Part shown: piece by piece, positions 22,260 through 34,389 of the stretch
Position numbering within the stretch: the first letter of the stretch is position 1
How the letters are laid out: the number at the start of each line of letters is the position of its first letter
Assembly: GCF_030272615.1 (NCBI RefSeq)
Contig: NC_081410.1
Span: forward strand, 255,795,533-255,859,532
From: Cryptomeria japonica
Taxonomy: Eukaryota; Streptophyta; Pinopsida; Cupressales; Cupressaceae
Length of the DNA: 64,000 nucleotides
Direction of reading: 5' to 3'
Translations under genes and position numbers: made by a program
The notes under the pieces: generated by a model
Told to the model about the DNA's origin: nothing
Databases searched by the model: none
Seen by the model: the letters and a program-made list of their open reading frames with translations, nothing else

Positions 22260-24390
22260 ACCTTTTACTATCTGACACATCACACTCTGTAAAGACTCCT
22301 CATCACTTTCTATAATAGTTTCAAACATATTTATATCAGGCTCATCCTCTTGTCTCATGGATTCTTCAAGGGCTTGAGCTACTGCACATTGATGAGGAGA
22401 GTGTGGTCCATCACAAGCTATGCACCAAGGAGTATTTTCTACGTTATGAACATTTTTTCCTTTTAAGGGATCAGGGGTATCTTAGCTCTAAAAATTCTTA
22501 TGCTTCTCATTTTGAGGCTTACCATCCTTCCAATTGGTGTTTTAAGGCATATCATTCAATCTAGGAGGTCTATCTTGCCAATTATAATGAGGTTTGTCAT
22601 TTTTGTTCACCTTGGCAGTGAGATCCTTCATGGCCATCACCAACTTTTCTATTTTATCTTCTTCCTTAGCAACTTTGTTTGGTTGCTGTTTTGTTTCCTG
22701 CCATAGCCTACCATTAGTTCTTCTTCCTAATTTTCTAGATTCCTTTCTATTGCTTTCTACATTGATAGCAATTTTGAATGCATCTCTTAGCCTATGTGGA
22801 TTTTTATCCCTCAAAATATATGCCATTTTAGAATCAAAGGCATTGTAGTAAGTATTCAGGCACATGTTATCATCTAATCTCATTACTTGAAATAATCTAT
22901 GCATTGCTTTCTGAAATCTAGCATTAAAATCTATGACCATTTCATTATCAAATTTTCTAATATTATTGAACTCATTGAGCATGAAGCTCACATTTGTTTT
23001 GTCACCATACTATTCTTGAAAGCAATTTTTAAAATCCTCCCAAGACCCAATGCTATTAATAGGAAGACCCCTATACTAGTCTCTTGCATCTTCTATTAGG
23101 GACTGAACAAATAATTTCATTATGAAATATTCATTTATGATCTCATAACCATTAATCAAATCACCAAAAGACTTCAAATGCTCTTCTGCACTAATTACGT
23201 TGTTCCCAGCAAATTTATGAAGCCTATCTCTTAACTTGGTTGGAACATGGTTAGGATACCCAAGGATTCCATCAAAAAATAACTGCCTATATAGTTCTAA
23301 GCTGATAGGTCTTCTCTAGAATGGGTTAATAGCATGGTTATTACCCATGTTCATTCTTGCATTGGGGATTTGAGTTTGAGAGATTTGGTTATTTTGGTTA
23401 ATAATAGGGGCTTGACTAGCTGTTGCTATATTAACAGGAAAAATTGGCTGAATTTTAATAGGAGGGAGGGAAACTTGCTGAAGAATAGGTTTATTTAGAT
23501 CTTCTGATGGAAAGATGATGGGGGGAGCTTTTAGATAGCCAATTTTTCTTTTAACTTCTTGGTTAGCTGCCTCTAACTTAGCTTTCTCTAACTCCATTTG
23601 TAGATCTTCTTTCTATTTCCTCATCCTTTCCATCTCCCTTTCATGTACTGATAATCTATGAGATATTTCCACTGTAGTCTTAGATCCTGACCCACCTTCC
23701 ATGCATTTCTGCTTTCCTTTGTCTACATCTTTTCTAAAAGGCTACGGGTCACTAAGAATTTCTCTATTTTGTTGCACTTCTGACTTGTATGCTGATTTGG
23801 TCTTAGGGACTAAAATTTCTCTCATCATAGGACCTTCATCATCACTCTTTGCCTTTTCTTGGGCAAGCAACTCAAGATCAACAATCTATCTGAGGAGCCT
23901 ATCTCTCTCCATCAATTTTGCCTTAACTTCTTTCTCCCTATTTGCTTCCTTTTGGGCTCTTAAGGAGATCAAATTATGAACCCTTCTATTTAGGTCCTCT
24001 ATTTCCTGGGATACTTTATCTTCATCAACGAAGATTTCTTTAGAGTTTGATATGTTAACTTGGTCAACATTAATTGAGCTAATATTCCCATCAATTGTTC
24101 TAGGTACAGAATTTCTGACTACATTTGAGCTACTTTTGTCTCTCCTAGAAAAACTAGTATGAGATATATCTTGATTTAAAACATGAACATCTTCTATATT
24201 TCCAAATAAACAGGTCTTTCAGATATCTTACCAGTATTGTTTCTTTTTTGCACCCAAGCAGCATTTGATGGCTCATATAGTACTAACCTTTTCTGACCTC
24301 TTCATGACTGTTCAGGTAATCTCTCCTGCAACATCTCATGAGGATGCTTTTTCATGAAAGATCTGGTGTTCTTTCCTCCTTGCATTGTTC
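22260..24390 (-). pseudogene. gag: G gag
   Basis: Starts near 24386 (MQGGKNTRSF) shortly after the primer site. The N-terminal part is coiled-coil-like (RDRLLR...LELLAQEKAKSDDE near 23850), then Pro/Gln-rich (23597-23316), then the capsid-type gag core YRQLFFDGILGYPNHVP, LKSFGDLINGYE and FNARFQKAMHRLFQVMRLD (23290-22860). A zinc-knuckle-like WCIACDGPHSPHQC (C-X2-C-X3-H-X4-C) lies at about 22430-22390. Frames are cut by TAG codons after NPF, ARD and FQE, the first and last at expected Gln positions, the middle one at an expected Trp. It would form the particle shell. Confidence 0.78.
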
Positions 24391-24650
24391 TTGTTTTCTT
24401 TTTTAGAATTTTACTTATCTCCAAAAGGATTGGTTAAGACTAACAGAGTCGCCACCCACAAAGACTATGGGAAAAATGAAAACAAGCTTCACACAAAAAT
24501 ATTTGCCAATCTTCAAACCAAAATCACTAAAACTTTCAGAGAAAGAGGGAACACTAATCAAAGATCATGAAAACTTCTAAATACAGATATCTAGACAACA
24601 TTCATAGTTCATTAAAGCACCAATCTGCAACATAGACACACCTTGGCTCT

Positions 24651-24667
24651 CCCCAGCAAAGTCACCA
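24651..24667 (-). promoter_or_regulatory. Primer-binding site of G
   Basis: On the minus strand TGGTGACTTTGCTGGGG begins one base after the 5' LTR end (GAACAAAA then G). It resembles the TGGCGAC-type primer sites common in Tat and Ogre elements; I do not assign the tRNA. Confidence 0.65.
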
Positions 24668-25585
24668 CTTTTGTTCTCAAATTTTTATCCCCTTCTTATC
24701 CCCTTTGATGAGAAAGAATAACTATCTATGTGAATGGAGAAATCAAGGAACAAGAACCTTAGAGCAACATATGACAAGGTTTTAATAACCTTCTACACTT
24801 TGAACTTATCCAAAGTTCAGGCGGGTATACCTTATGTGAATACTTTCACACTTTTAAACAAAATCCACAGTAACCATTGTCCAAAGACCAGTGGATCTTA
24901 TCACCTTAAACAAGAAATTGAAAAAAAATATAAGAAACTAAAGCTCATTTTCAGTGTTGATCCTCAAGAGATTTAGAAAAGAAGACATTAACAGATACCG
25001 GTGCCTTCTCTGGGCTACAGAGTCATCTATTTTAAACAAGAACTCCAGAATTAAACATACACATGCATCTCAATCACTTTGGCTTTTATCAACTCCATAC
25101 ATGCCTGACATGTATTAGAATTCTCCCATGTTATACTAAATAGTGTTCATCAAATTCAAAGTTCCCAACAAATAACCTACTGATAAAGATATTTCTTGCG
25201 TATTTAATTCCCCTCCCAAAGAAGAAAGCTAAGAAACATATCTATAAAGATTGCATTACAATCCCTGTTCAATTGAAATAACCCTAAGTTACCCAAATGA
25301 AACCAGTAAAATATTCAAAAGCATACCAGAAGACAACACAAATTATAGGCTCAAAGTTAATGGTCTGTATACTTATATTCAATCTAGAAATCTTTAAAAA
25401 ATGAGATAATTTTCTGTGAAACACTTAGAGAAAAGGCAGATAAATTTCTGCAGAGTTTCTTTACAAATTCTTGTGATCATTTTTTTTATTGTCCAGGTAT
25501 CTATTTATAAAAGTATGGATGCATACAAGCTTCGAACACTTTTCAAAAAGGTTTGTTACAACAACAATCCCTCTCCAAGAAGCGG

Positions 25586-28500
25586 TTACAAGTCTTTTTC
25601 AATATCTACAGCCTCTTCCACCTTTTGTTCGGTGGCAACCTCTTGTAACTACTCCAGAGCATCTTCTTTCTGTTCCACATAACTGTCCTTCCATTGCTGA
25701 AAAACATCATCACTTGGCCAAGTGAAGTTAACAACCTTCTATTTCATCTCTTCTAGCCTTTTCCAAGTGACCCTTAAATGTCCAATTTCTGTTTCTATGA
25801 AACTGTAATGAGATTTCACCTTTTCAATTTCTTCAATTATTTGGACAAATAGGGAGGTGTCATCAATTTTGATAATTTGATTGATCCTTAGGGACAAATT
25901 GGGGTCCACCTCTTTCAACCAGGTCTTCTCTTATTTCAACTGAATTGGACCTAGAAACAATTCAAATTTATGATCTGAATATTCTTTTCTATAAAGTTGG
26001 GCTTTTATTTTCACACCTGACCTTTCTTCTGAGAGAATATTCATCTCTTTTATAAACTCACTGGTGGATCTTAGAAGGTTGTTCTCCTCTGCATCTGGAT
26101 GGGATGAGCACATGAGCTCCAATTTGTTACCTCTGGGCATCAACTTATTTAGGATTGGTTCCAAAGTGGCTTCATCTTCTCTGAATTTGATCATAACATC
26201 CAGAATCCTTTTCATATTTAAGTATACAATGGGGGCCTTGACTGAGTTAGCAAACTTCAAGACTCTGGCTTTCACCTTCTCTTCATATTTGTTTGCAAAT
26301 AAGGCTTCAGCTTGTTTCAACCTTTCCAACTCATGTTGGACACTTATAGGTGATTGGGAACCAGAAGGCATAGGAGAAGGGGGGTATTCTACAATGGGAC
26401 TAGTAGGAGGGGGTCTTGCTGTAGAGGAGGCTATCACGAGTGTAGAGGATTCACCTGGATGGTGTTGACTTGCCAAATGACTCTGGAGTCTAGTAATGAT
26501 GATATCCCTATTGGCTATTCCTTCTTTAGCCTCATTGTAGGCCTTTAAGATAGTCTCCAACTTCAATTGGAGATTAGCTCTTTCTTGTGCCTCTCTCTCT
26601 GCTACTACCACATTGAACTTTGTAGTTTCCAAAACTATGCTTGTAGCTTCCACTACCCTTGTATCTTGGACTCTCTTAACAATCATGCCTCTTAAGAGGC
26701 TAGAATCTGGTGCAATTTTCCTCCTTTTGTTCTCATCCTTCTTTAATGATCACATGACAAGAGGAGCATTATCCTTGTTGAATGTCACTCCTTCCATAGG
26801 CTTTGTTTCCTTCCTTACTACATCAAGTACTAGAGCATCAGCTATATCCCATTTAGGGAGAATTAACACACCAACCTTTGCTACCATTTCTCTTCCTTTC
26901 ACAGGGGTGATAGTTTTAAATTCTTCCATCATTTCTTGCTTTATCTCTTCCTCCGCTTGAGTTGTATCTCTAAGAGGCTATTCACTCTTCCTCTATTCAC
27001 ATCTAACCTTGGATTTCTCCATGTTTTTCTTCCATACAAATTGCATGAAAGCTCCTATTGTGACAAAGTTACTGTCAGCTAAGAATTCTTCACTGGCTTG
27101 CTTAACAGTAAGGTCCAATTCTTGGCCTTTTAGGTCATCTCCAGTGAAATTCATTTCAGCACTAGGTGGCTCTTTAGGCATTCCCTCTTGGGTCTCTTCA
27201 TAGGTATAGGAAATCTCATTGAGACTCCCTAACTGTAATAATCAGTTAGCCACCACTTGCTCATCTCCAATGTTGATGGGGGACTGAGATGGAGAATATT
27301 GAGGTAGATCAGTTTCTACTTGCTTTCCCACTCTTTGTCTTTTAGGGGAATCCTGAATGTCAATGACATCTTCAATTTTCCTTTCCCTTTTTGAAGTGGA
27401 AGGCTCACTTGTCACTGACATCATCATACTATACTTTGACTTCTTATGCAATACATAGTCACCAGGTGGGATAGCCTTAGAAAAGGAAGGCTTGGTCAAG
27501 ACCAACTTAACCCTATCAAGATCATTTTGCATTATAGCCTCCCTTTTTTCTTTTAAGGTCTGCATGAGGTCTTAAAAATAAAGAATCAAAAATTGGATTT
27601 TCTCCTCAAAAGGGTTGAAGCTAGAAAGAGGATCATAGCTACTATCAAATTAATGGATAAAATCAATTGCCTTCTTGTATGCTATCCACTTCTCCTTAGA
27701 TCCTTCTCATCTAAGTTGAATTCATTTTTTATTAGATCTTCGGGGAATATAAATTGGTGAGGCCTACCTCTACATACTGCTCTTTTTCTGAACATGCCAT
27801 TGAAGAAGTCCTTAGGGTCTACACATCTCAAAACTGTAGTTGACAGCCTATATGGCTTAAAGAATTCTTCAAATTATTTCCATCCACTGTTAGTGATTAC
27901 AAATTGGTGGGCCATTGTAATAGTTGGGAAAATGGTCCGTTTACCCCTATTGGTTAGCTTTGCCTCTTGCACTCCTCCAATTTGTCTAAATACTTCTGTG
28001 ATCCCTATCTTTAATGGGACCTGATAGGGTAGAAAATAGGGGGTGCCTCTAAATTTATACACTCTGAAAATAGTAGACACAGGGTACAAATACATGTCTC
28101 CCCAATTGTGAACAATCTTAATGTCCTCTGCAAACTCCTTAGGTCTGAGGAATTCCAAAAGAGACTTAGGAATTCTAGGGTTTTCTCTGCATAAAAGGAT
28201 TCTAATCTTAGATGCAAAGTATCTATCAAACTTTAAAAAACTGGCATCTTCTCTATCCTAGGATAAAAGAGTGCTCCAAAGTTGGACAACCATCTCTTCC
28301 TTATCCTTTATCTTGATCAAGTTCATTTCCTTTGCAAACTAATCAGCACCATTGAAAAAGAACATGTGCATTAACATGGAGTACCATCCAAAAGGCCTAT
28401 CCACCTTACCATTTTTAATCCCTACTAGCCCTTTATGAATTGCATCAGCAAGGTATGAGGCATAATCAAATGTTATTGCTAGGGAGGGGTTTAGAATTTA

Positions 28501-29208
28501 TGCAATCATTAACATCTAATGGGTTGGCATATTCTTTTCAGCATCCTCTCCAAAGATCTGACATAATGCCCAATACAAACCCATAGCTCTCAGAGTGAAT
28601 AAATTGAGGGAGATTGGTTCCATTGTGCTGGGGCCTACAACTATTAACCCTCCTATTTTAACAAAGAATTCTTTCAATGGGCCACTCCTAAGATGATCCC
28701 TCTATGCATTGTAAACCTAGGCTAATGACTCAAAGTCAATAGGCTCTAACAAATTGGAGGCCTCACTAAGTTTAAACACTTTCCTGAATTCATCTTCAAT
28801 TATTTCAATCAGAATTGATCCCTTTATATTCCTGATGCATCTTGCCACAGGGTCATAATTTTGTGCAATTAGGGTCAACAGATCTACAGCCATGAAAACA
28901 CCTGGGACCACAAGCTTTCCTACATCTAGTTCCCATATTCTATTCAAAGGAGATGGGGAATGTCTGTGCCCAAAACCAACTTTGAATAGTCCTGAACCTG
29001 ATATTCCTATTTCAGGGTCCCTTAACCAATTGCCTTTATCATATAGGCCATCCCCAATTTTCAGACGAGGGTTCTTTGCTACTAGCTCTTTGGCCTTAGC
29101 CCCGGCATTGGTAGACATGGTTAATTGTTCTAAAAAATCATCACACATGTTCCTGTCCTGACAATTGACTTTTCCTATCAACTCTCTTCTTTGTGCCATT
29201 CTGAACAA
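25586..29208 (-). pseudogene. LTR-embedded long ORF of G, copy in 5' LTR
   Basis: Same gene as 11885-15523, starting MFRMAQRREL and ending at the same TAA (25586-25588). Open pieces are 29208-28717, 28158-27874, 27565-27242, 27181-26993, 26932-26750 and 26686-25931. A 4-base loss near 27697 gives one net frameshift. Some stops are shared with the other LTR (TAG after Tyr-Asn-Ala, after Gly-X-Asp and after Arg-Cys-Glu; a TAA after Gln-Leu-Lys), while two TAGs of the 3' LTR are still CAG here (PYQVPLK and VEQKEDA). The function is unknown; the basic cluster and coiled coil are retained. Confidence 0.7.
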
Positions 29209-29559
29209 GCGTCTATACCACTAAAAACTAGCACAGACCTCTAATGAAATAATTCACACAACAATATTTGGGAATAGACCAAAATTATCAAGAAAAGTAC
29301 AAAAAACCTGATTATTCGCCTGAAGAGAAATGCTCCACACCAATTTCCTCTGCAACAAACTTCAATGAAACAATACTAACAATCAAGTTGATGAGGACTC
29401 AAAAGGACAAGTTGGCATTGAATTTTTAGAAATTAACTCCACATGCTTTGAATTTATTTTTAGAATTGAATTCACCAAATCGAATTCAAAATTGGCTCCA
29501 ATGGGTCATAACTCCTCTGAATCTTTCCTCTATTTCGGTATTTTGCTATTTTGCAGTGC

Positions 29560-30900
29560 ATAAAACCTTTGCAGCTTTCTTTCATGAAACAATGCTGGCC
29601 ATTGGATCATAAGAACTTACACCACCTTTACCTCCGTCTGATCTCTCTTTGTTAATGTCGGGCCCCACCTCCTTTTCGTGACTTTGTGGGCTTTAACACT
29701 CGTGTACTTTTCCTTCATGAAGCCATGCTAGCCATTAGATCAAGCTCTAATCACCTGGCTTTTAACTCTAACCGGGACCGTCAATCTCACTTACTAATCG
29801 TGCCTCATCTTGATGGATAACGGTTTTCACCATTTCACAGAGGTTAAGCCACAGGCATCTTCAAGCCACAAAACAATGAGAACCATTGGATCGATCATGA
29901 GATGAATACTTTTTAACAAGCTTCAAACCTTTTAGGTGGGCCCTTTATGCAGAGATCACTTACTCTATTTATTCATCGATTAACAAATGCCACATGGCAG
30001 TCGGCCATTAGCTCTGAAAACTCCTCTAGGTTCCACCCTGAATCTGCCATGTGTTCTCTTTATTATTCCCACATAACTACTGGTTACACCTAGGTGGGCC
30101 CTCAACTACCCTTCAGAGATACTGGCATTTGACACATCACTATCAAGTTCTACAAAATGCAATAGTTGTTATGCCACGTCATGCCGTCGTGTGGTCTCCC
30201 CCTGTGTTTTGCCATTTCATGAACATTAATCTTCATTTAGCTTGTAGCCATGAAACCACGAGGATTGTTGGATCAAAACAGACCTGATTGGCTTTTAACT
30301 TTGTGCCATGCCTGTCCTTTGGGCCCCACTAGCCTTTTCACCATTTTGCAATGACTAACTTACTAGCATCTTACCCTCATGAATCCACGCAAGTCGTCAG
30401 ATCTCAAGAACTTTCTCGTTGTTTACTCTTTCTATGGTAACCTTGCCCGGGCCCACTGCAGACCGCCAACTGAGTGCCCCGTCACTGCTCTGTCATCGTT
30501 AGCTAGATCTACCACCTTTACCACCACCTCTAGCGAGACCCGCCACCTTTTTGCTACTTCATGAAAGGTAGAATGTGTGCATCTCTTGGTCGTGAATCAA
30601 CACAAGCCGTTGATATTTTTCCAGCCCAATCACTCTTTAACCAAGGAAGACCGCTTGTCTCTAGGACCAGCCACATGTTTTCATTGCTTCGTAGAACATA
30701 AACCATGTGCATCTTGGGCTAGCGAATCAACGCAAGCCATTGGATCACAATCAAGATGCAACTCTTTTACCTGACGGTTAGTCCATCTGGTCGGGCCCGC
30801 CTATACCTTTCGCTACTTCATGATTGGTAACTCATGGGCATCTTAGCTTAATGAAACCATGCGAGCCATCAGATCTCAGGAACTTGCTCACCTTTTAGGA
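29560..30900. repeat. Degenerate subrepeats in the LTR leader of G (5' LTR)
   Basis: Counterpart of 15850-17215 with the same block order. Many CG dinucleotides of the other copy are TG or CA here. Confidence 0.6.
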
Positions 30901-31209
30901 GCCCAATTAATAAATTAAAACTTTAGCAAAGACATAGAAGGATAATGTGCTAATAAAACTGCCTAGGAAAAATGTAATGAAGGGGGGGGACACTTTTTAC
31001 GACCAACGGACCCTCTTTTAAGTGAATAAAGTAACATAGAAATAGAATTATAATGGTTTTTCTCAGACACGAGCAATTTAAGACTTAAACCCTAAACCCT
31101 TATATGGACCCAAAGCAATTAGAAGTAATAAGGCCAGACCAAACTCAAAATTTTCGTAAACTTAGCCAATTATGGGAAAAGAATACCCATTTTATAAATA
31201 GTGATAACA

Positions 31210-31486
31210 GGTCACTTTCTCCCCCAATGCAAAGGCCCCTATCCCCACTTCTGTAGTAGGATCAAGTGGTGGGGGAAGGTTATATATAGACTTTCACTGG
31301 GTTTTTTTGGCACTCAAATTCAATGGGTAGATTGGTAGATAGGGCCTCCCATCCACCCCCACTTATGACTCATACTCTAATAGGCTAATTAATTAAAGGA
31401 CCCTCACATTCTCTCGATTGTAGTTCATCTCTATGACTTATTTAGGGAATTGAGTTGGGTCACTTTGTAAGTCATATTAGAAAGAC
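31210..31486 (+). mobile_element. SINE-like insert, right part; begins with G target duplication GGTCA
   Basis: Continuation of 10936-10968 after removal of G. It has no coding potential and lies exactly between RT residues that are contiguous in relatives. Short AAAGA-like strings flank the joined insert (near 10930 and 31480) and could be its target duplication. Without a poly-A or known tail the SINE label is tentative; it could be another short non-autonomous insert. Confidence 0.4.
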
Positions 31487-32513
31487 GTTTGAATGCCCTC
31501 ACCCACCTACTTCAAAAGGATATAAAATTTCAATGAGATTGCCTATGTTAGAAAGCCTTTGATAAAATCAAACAATATAATGTCTCCCCACATGTATTGA
31601 TGCCCCTTATTCCATATCAACCACTTCTCTTATACATATCAGCCATGATAATTGTACTAGGGGCACTGCTTGCACAGGTTGATGAACAAGGAAAATAATG
31701 AGTCATCTATTACATCAACCATACCCTAGTGGGTTATGAGCTCATTTAGACATCTATTGAATTATCATGCCTTGTCTTATTTTTTAGCACTTATAAACTG
31801 TGCCACTACATTCTTAATCACAAAATTATGCTCACTAATAAAATTGATCCACTAAAGTTCCTTCTTTCCAAAGTGGCTCACATAGGTAGAATGGCTAAAT
31901 GGGTAATGATACTAAGAAAGTTTGATATTGAGTACGTAGATCACAAAGTTGTCAAGGATAAGTTATTGTAGATCAACTTGCTAAAGCACCTCTACAAGAA
32001 GACCATCCCTTGATTATAGATTTTACTGATGATGCTATCATGACTCTTAGGTAGTCTACTCATTGACAGTTATATTTTGATGGCTTATACACAACATGGA
32101 TTAGGGACAAACACCTTATTTGTTACCCCTCAAGGTGATTGTATCCCTAAGTTGTATAAGATAGCATTTCAATGTACCAATAATATTGTTAAATATGAGG
32201 CTCTCATATCTAGACTCCACATTACCATCAAATGGAAAATTACTGGTTTGCATGTCTATAGTAACTTACAATTGATCATTAAATAAGTCATTAATGAGTA
32301 CCAGACTAAGGATGACAAGTTTCTCTTGTATTACTGCATGGTTGAAGACATCAAGCAACACTTTACCTATATTTAGTTCATGCAGATTCCTAGGGAAAAC
32401 AAGAAGGTTGTTGATGCTATGGCAACTGTTAGATCCCTTCTATAGATGCATGAAAATAGTCATAAGTATGAATTATCTATTGAGAATCTTCTCATCCTAG
32501 CATATGATGTCCT
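31487..32513 (+). pseudogene. pol: OE1 gypsy RNase H followed by archaeal-type RNase H
   Basis: The gypsy RNase H covers about 31495-32030: LLLYISAMIIVLGALLAQVDEQGK, then KLCHYILNHKIMLTNKIDPLKFLL and RMAKWVMILRKFDIEY. The second, archaeal-type RNase H starts near 32060 (LYFDGLYTQHGLGTNTLFV; first Asp present), with IVKYEALISRL (Glu) and HVYSNLQLII, where Asp-Ser has become Asn-Leu, then MQIPRENKKVVDAMA near 32380-32420. This is the usual Tat order. Stops are TAA/TAG at expected Gln codons in several places. The reading is interrupted at 32513 by element B and resumes at 39473. Confidence 0.75.
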
Positions 32514-33751
32514 TGTTAGCAGCAAAGAGGAGGAAGACTGCGGAGGGGGGGTGTGAACTGGTCTTCACCGGATCTACAAAATTAATCACAAAAATAGATC
32601 TCATACACTACAATAATAATAAATATAAGAAAATTAACAACACAACACACAACACCAAGATTTTGACGTGGAAAACCCGGTCAAGGGCAAAACTACGGTG
32701 GGAACTTACCCACAGTAAGATGATACTTTGCAGATGTGAAAATATTACAATGGGGAATGCAAATGCATTCAAGCACACTGCCTAGAGCTCACTGCTCGAA
32801 AGATAACAGCCCAGAAGGCTACAACCCTTAGGGAAGTCTCTCTGACTTACAACAAGATTCACACTACAATTCAGAAGAAATAAACTAAAGGAATAGTATC
32901 TCCAAATGCTTGATTATAGTTCCAATTAAGCACAACTATCTTCTCTACAACACCAATCTCCACACAATTACAATATCGAAGGATAAATCACTTGTTCGCA
33001 CATACACCACTCTCTAATAATGTAGACACAACATCGACACCTAACTTACATGAATATATCACCTATATATACAATTCATCAACCTTAACAAGGTCAGCTA
33101 CCCTCAATTATAAAATTACATCGAAATATACAAAGATTGACCACCAGACCAATATAATGATTTACATGACATAAAATGGACCTAATTCAAATTCCCAAAT
33201 TCTCAACTCCATCAAAAATCTTGCCAAGATCAATCGCAACATGCTCACCACCAGAAATATCACATAACACAAAAATCATCACCGATTGATAGAAACCATC
33301 AAAAACTCGCACAACGATCAATGCAGATCACCAAAAAAAATAGGACATGACTAGGAAACACCACCAAGCATGTTAGAATCATCAGGATCAGATGCACCAA
33401 GACCACTTATCAAATCTTCATCGATCAACAACTGAAACTCAGGAATACAACTAATCAGCAACTGTCACAAAGAAAGATAACTTGCAGAGCACAAAATCAA
33501 AATCTATTTGAAAGGAAGATACACAAGACCATCCAAAACAATATCCCAAAATATCAGCACAAGATCTGATCACATCGGAATATACCAGAGGAAATACAGA
33601 ATTCTGTAAAATAGTGATCAGCAAAACAACACTACAAACCGGATCATAAGGTCTTCCCAATCAGCAAACACCGGAGAAAATCATAGGAATATGTTGACAT
33701 AAATGACATCAATATATCATAGTAGAAGCAATGCACAACAATATCCAACAA
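32514..33751 (-). repeat. 3' LTR of B
   Basis: In element sense TGTTGGATATTG...GCTGCTAACA. Near its sense 3' end (32533-32566) is a hairpin, GAAGACT and GGTCTTC around a run of seven G on plus. Confidence 0.9.
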
Positions 33752-34389
33752 TCTCCCCCTTTGGCATTGATGGCAACATATGAATGTGAAAAACAATCAA
33801 TGCAAAGAAAGAAGATATCTCCAGCAAAATCCCCCTATGATCAAGACATATAAAGATTTTTTTCACATGATCTATCTCCCCCTTTGAAAACAATGCCAAA
33901 TTTCTCAAAACAGAAATTCAAACTTACTCTCCCCAAAATAGAAACATGAATCTCAGGAATCTCTTCCCCTAAAATATAAACTACTCCACCAGAGGAGCAA
34001 CACCAACTCACCAATCTAAATAAAAGGATACGTCTCTGCAGTCCACCAGATTGATGCAACACAATGCATCTAGTTTTAATCAAGAGGGGTAGATACCCCC
34101 AACTTGTCTCTCAAATAGATAAATGTATCTATGGGCAAGGGCTTAGTGAAAATATCATCTATTTGTTCCTTTGTAGATAAATACTCCAGCTTTACCTTTT
34201 CTTCACTAAATTGCTCTCTCAAGTAATGATATTTGATTGACACATGATTAGACTTTGAATGTTACACCAGATTCTTTGACATGTTATTAGCACTATAATT
34301 ATCACAGTATATGACAATAGGCTCATCATAAATAACTTTGATATCCTTCAACATTTGCTTCATCTAGACTACCTGAGTGCAATTACTAG

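Larger units (their letters stand above)
10969..31209 (-). mobile_element. G: 20.2-kb Tat-like Ty3/gypsy element with giant ORF-bearing LTRs
   Basis: Two direct repeats of about 6.55 kb bound a 7.1-kb internal region with minus-strand gag, PRO, archaeal-type RNase H, RT, gypsy RNase H and INT. TG...CA ends, the GGTCA target duplication and a primer-binding site at 24651-24667 define a complete element inserted into the SINE-like piece within OE1. No convincing polypurine tract is visible beside the 3' LTR (17528 onward). Pol is broken by stops and frameshifts. Two things are odd: each LTR carries a long sense ORF, and the second RNase H precedes RT. Confidence 0.9.
24669..31209 (-). repeat. 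5' LTR of G (about 6.54 kb)
   Basis: Starts in element sense at 31209 (TGTTATCACTATTT) next to GGTCA and ends at 24669, where the terminal CA has become AA. It is collinear with 10969-17527. In a stretch of about 250 codons of the ORF I count 14 amino-acid differences and one 4-codon indel between the two LTRs. The leader has lost more CpG sites than the 3' LTR copy. Confidence 0.88.

Noticed and set aside
10969-31209. The two 6.5-kb repeats as a host segmental duplication
   Set aside because: TG/CA ends, a 5-bp GGTCA target duplication, a primer-binding site and gag-pol between them show that they are LTRs.
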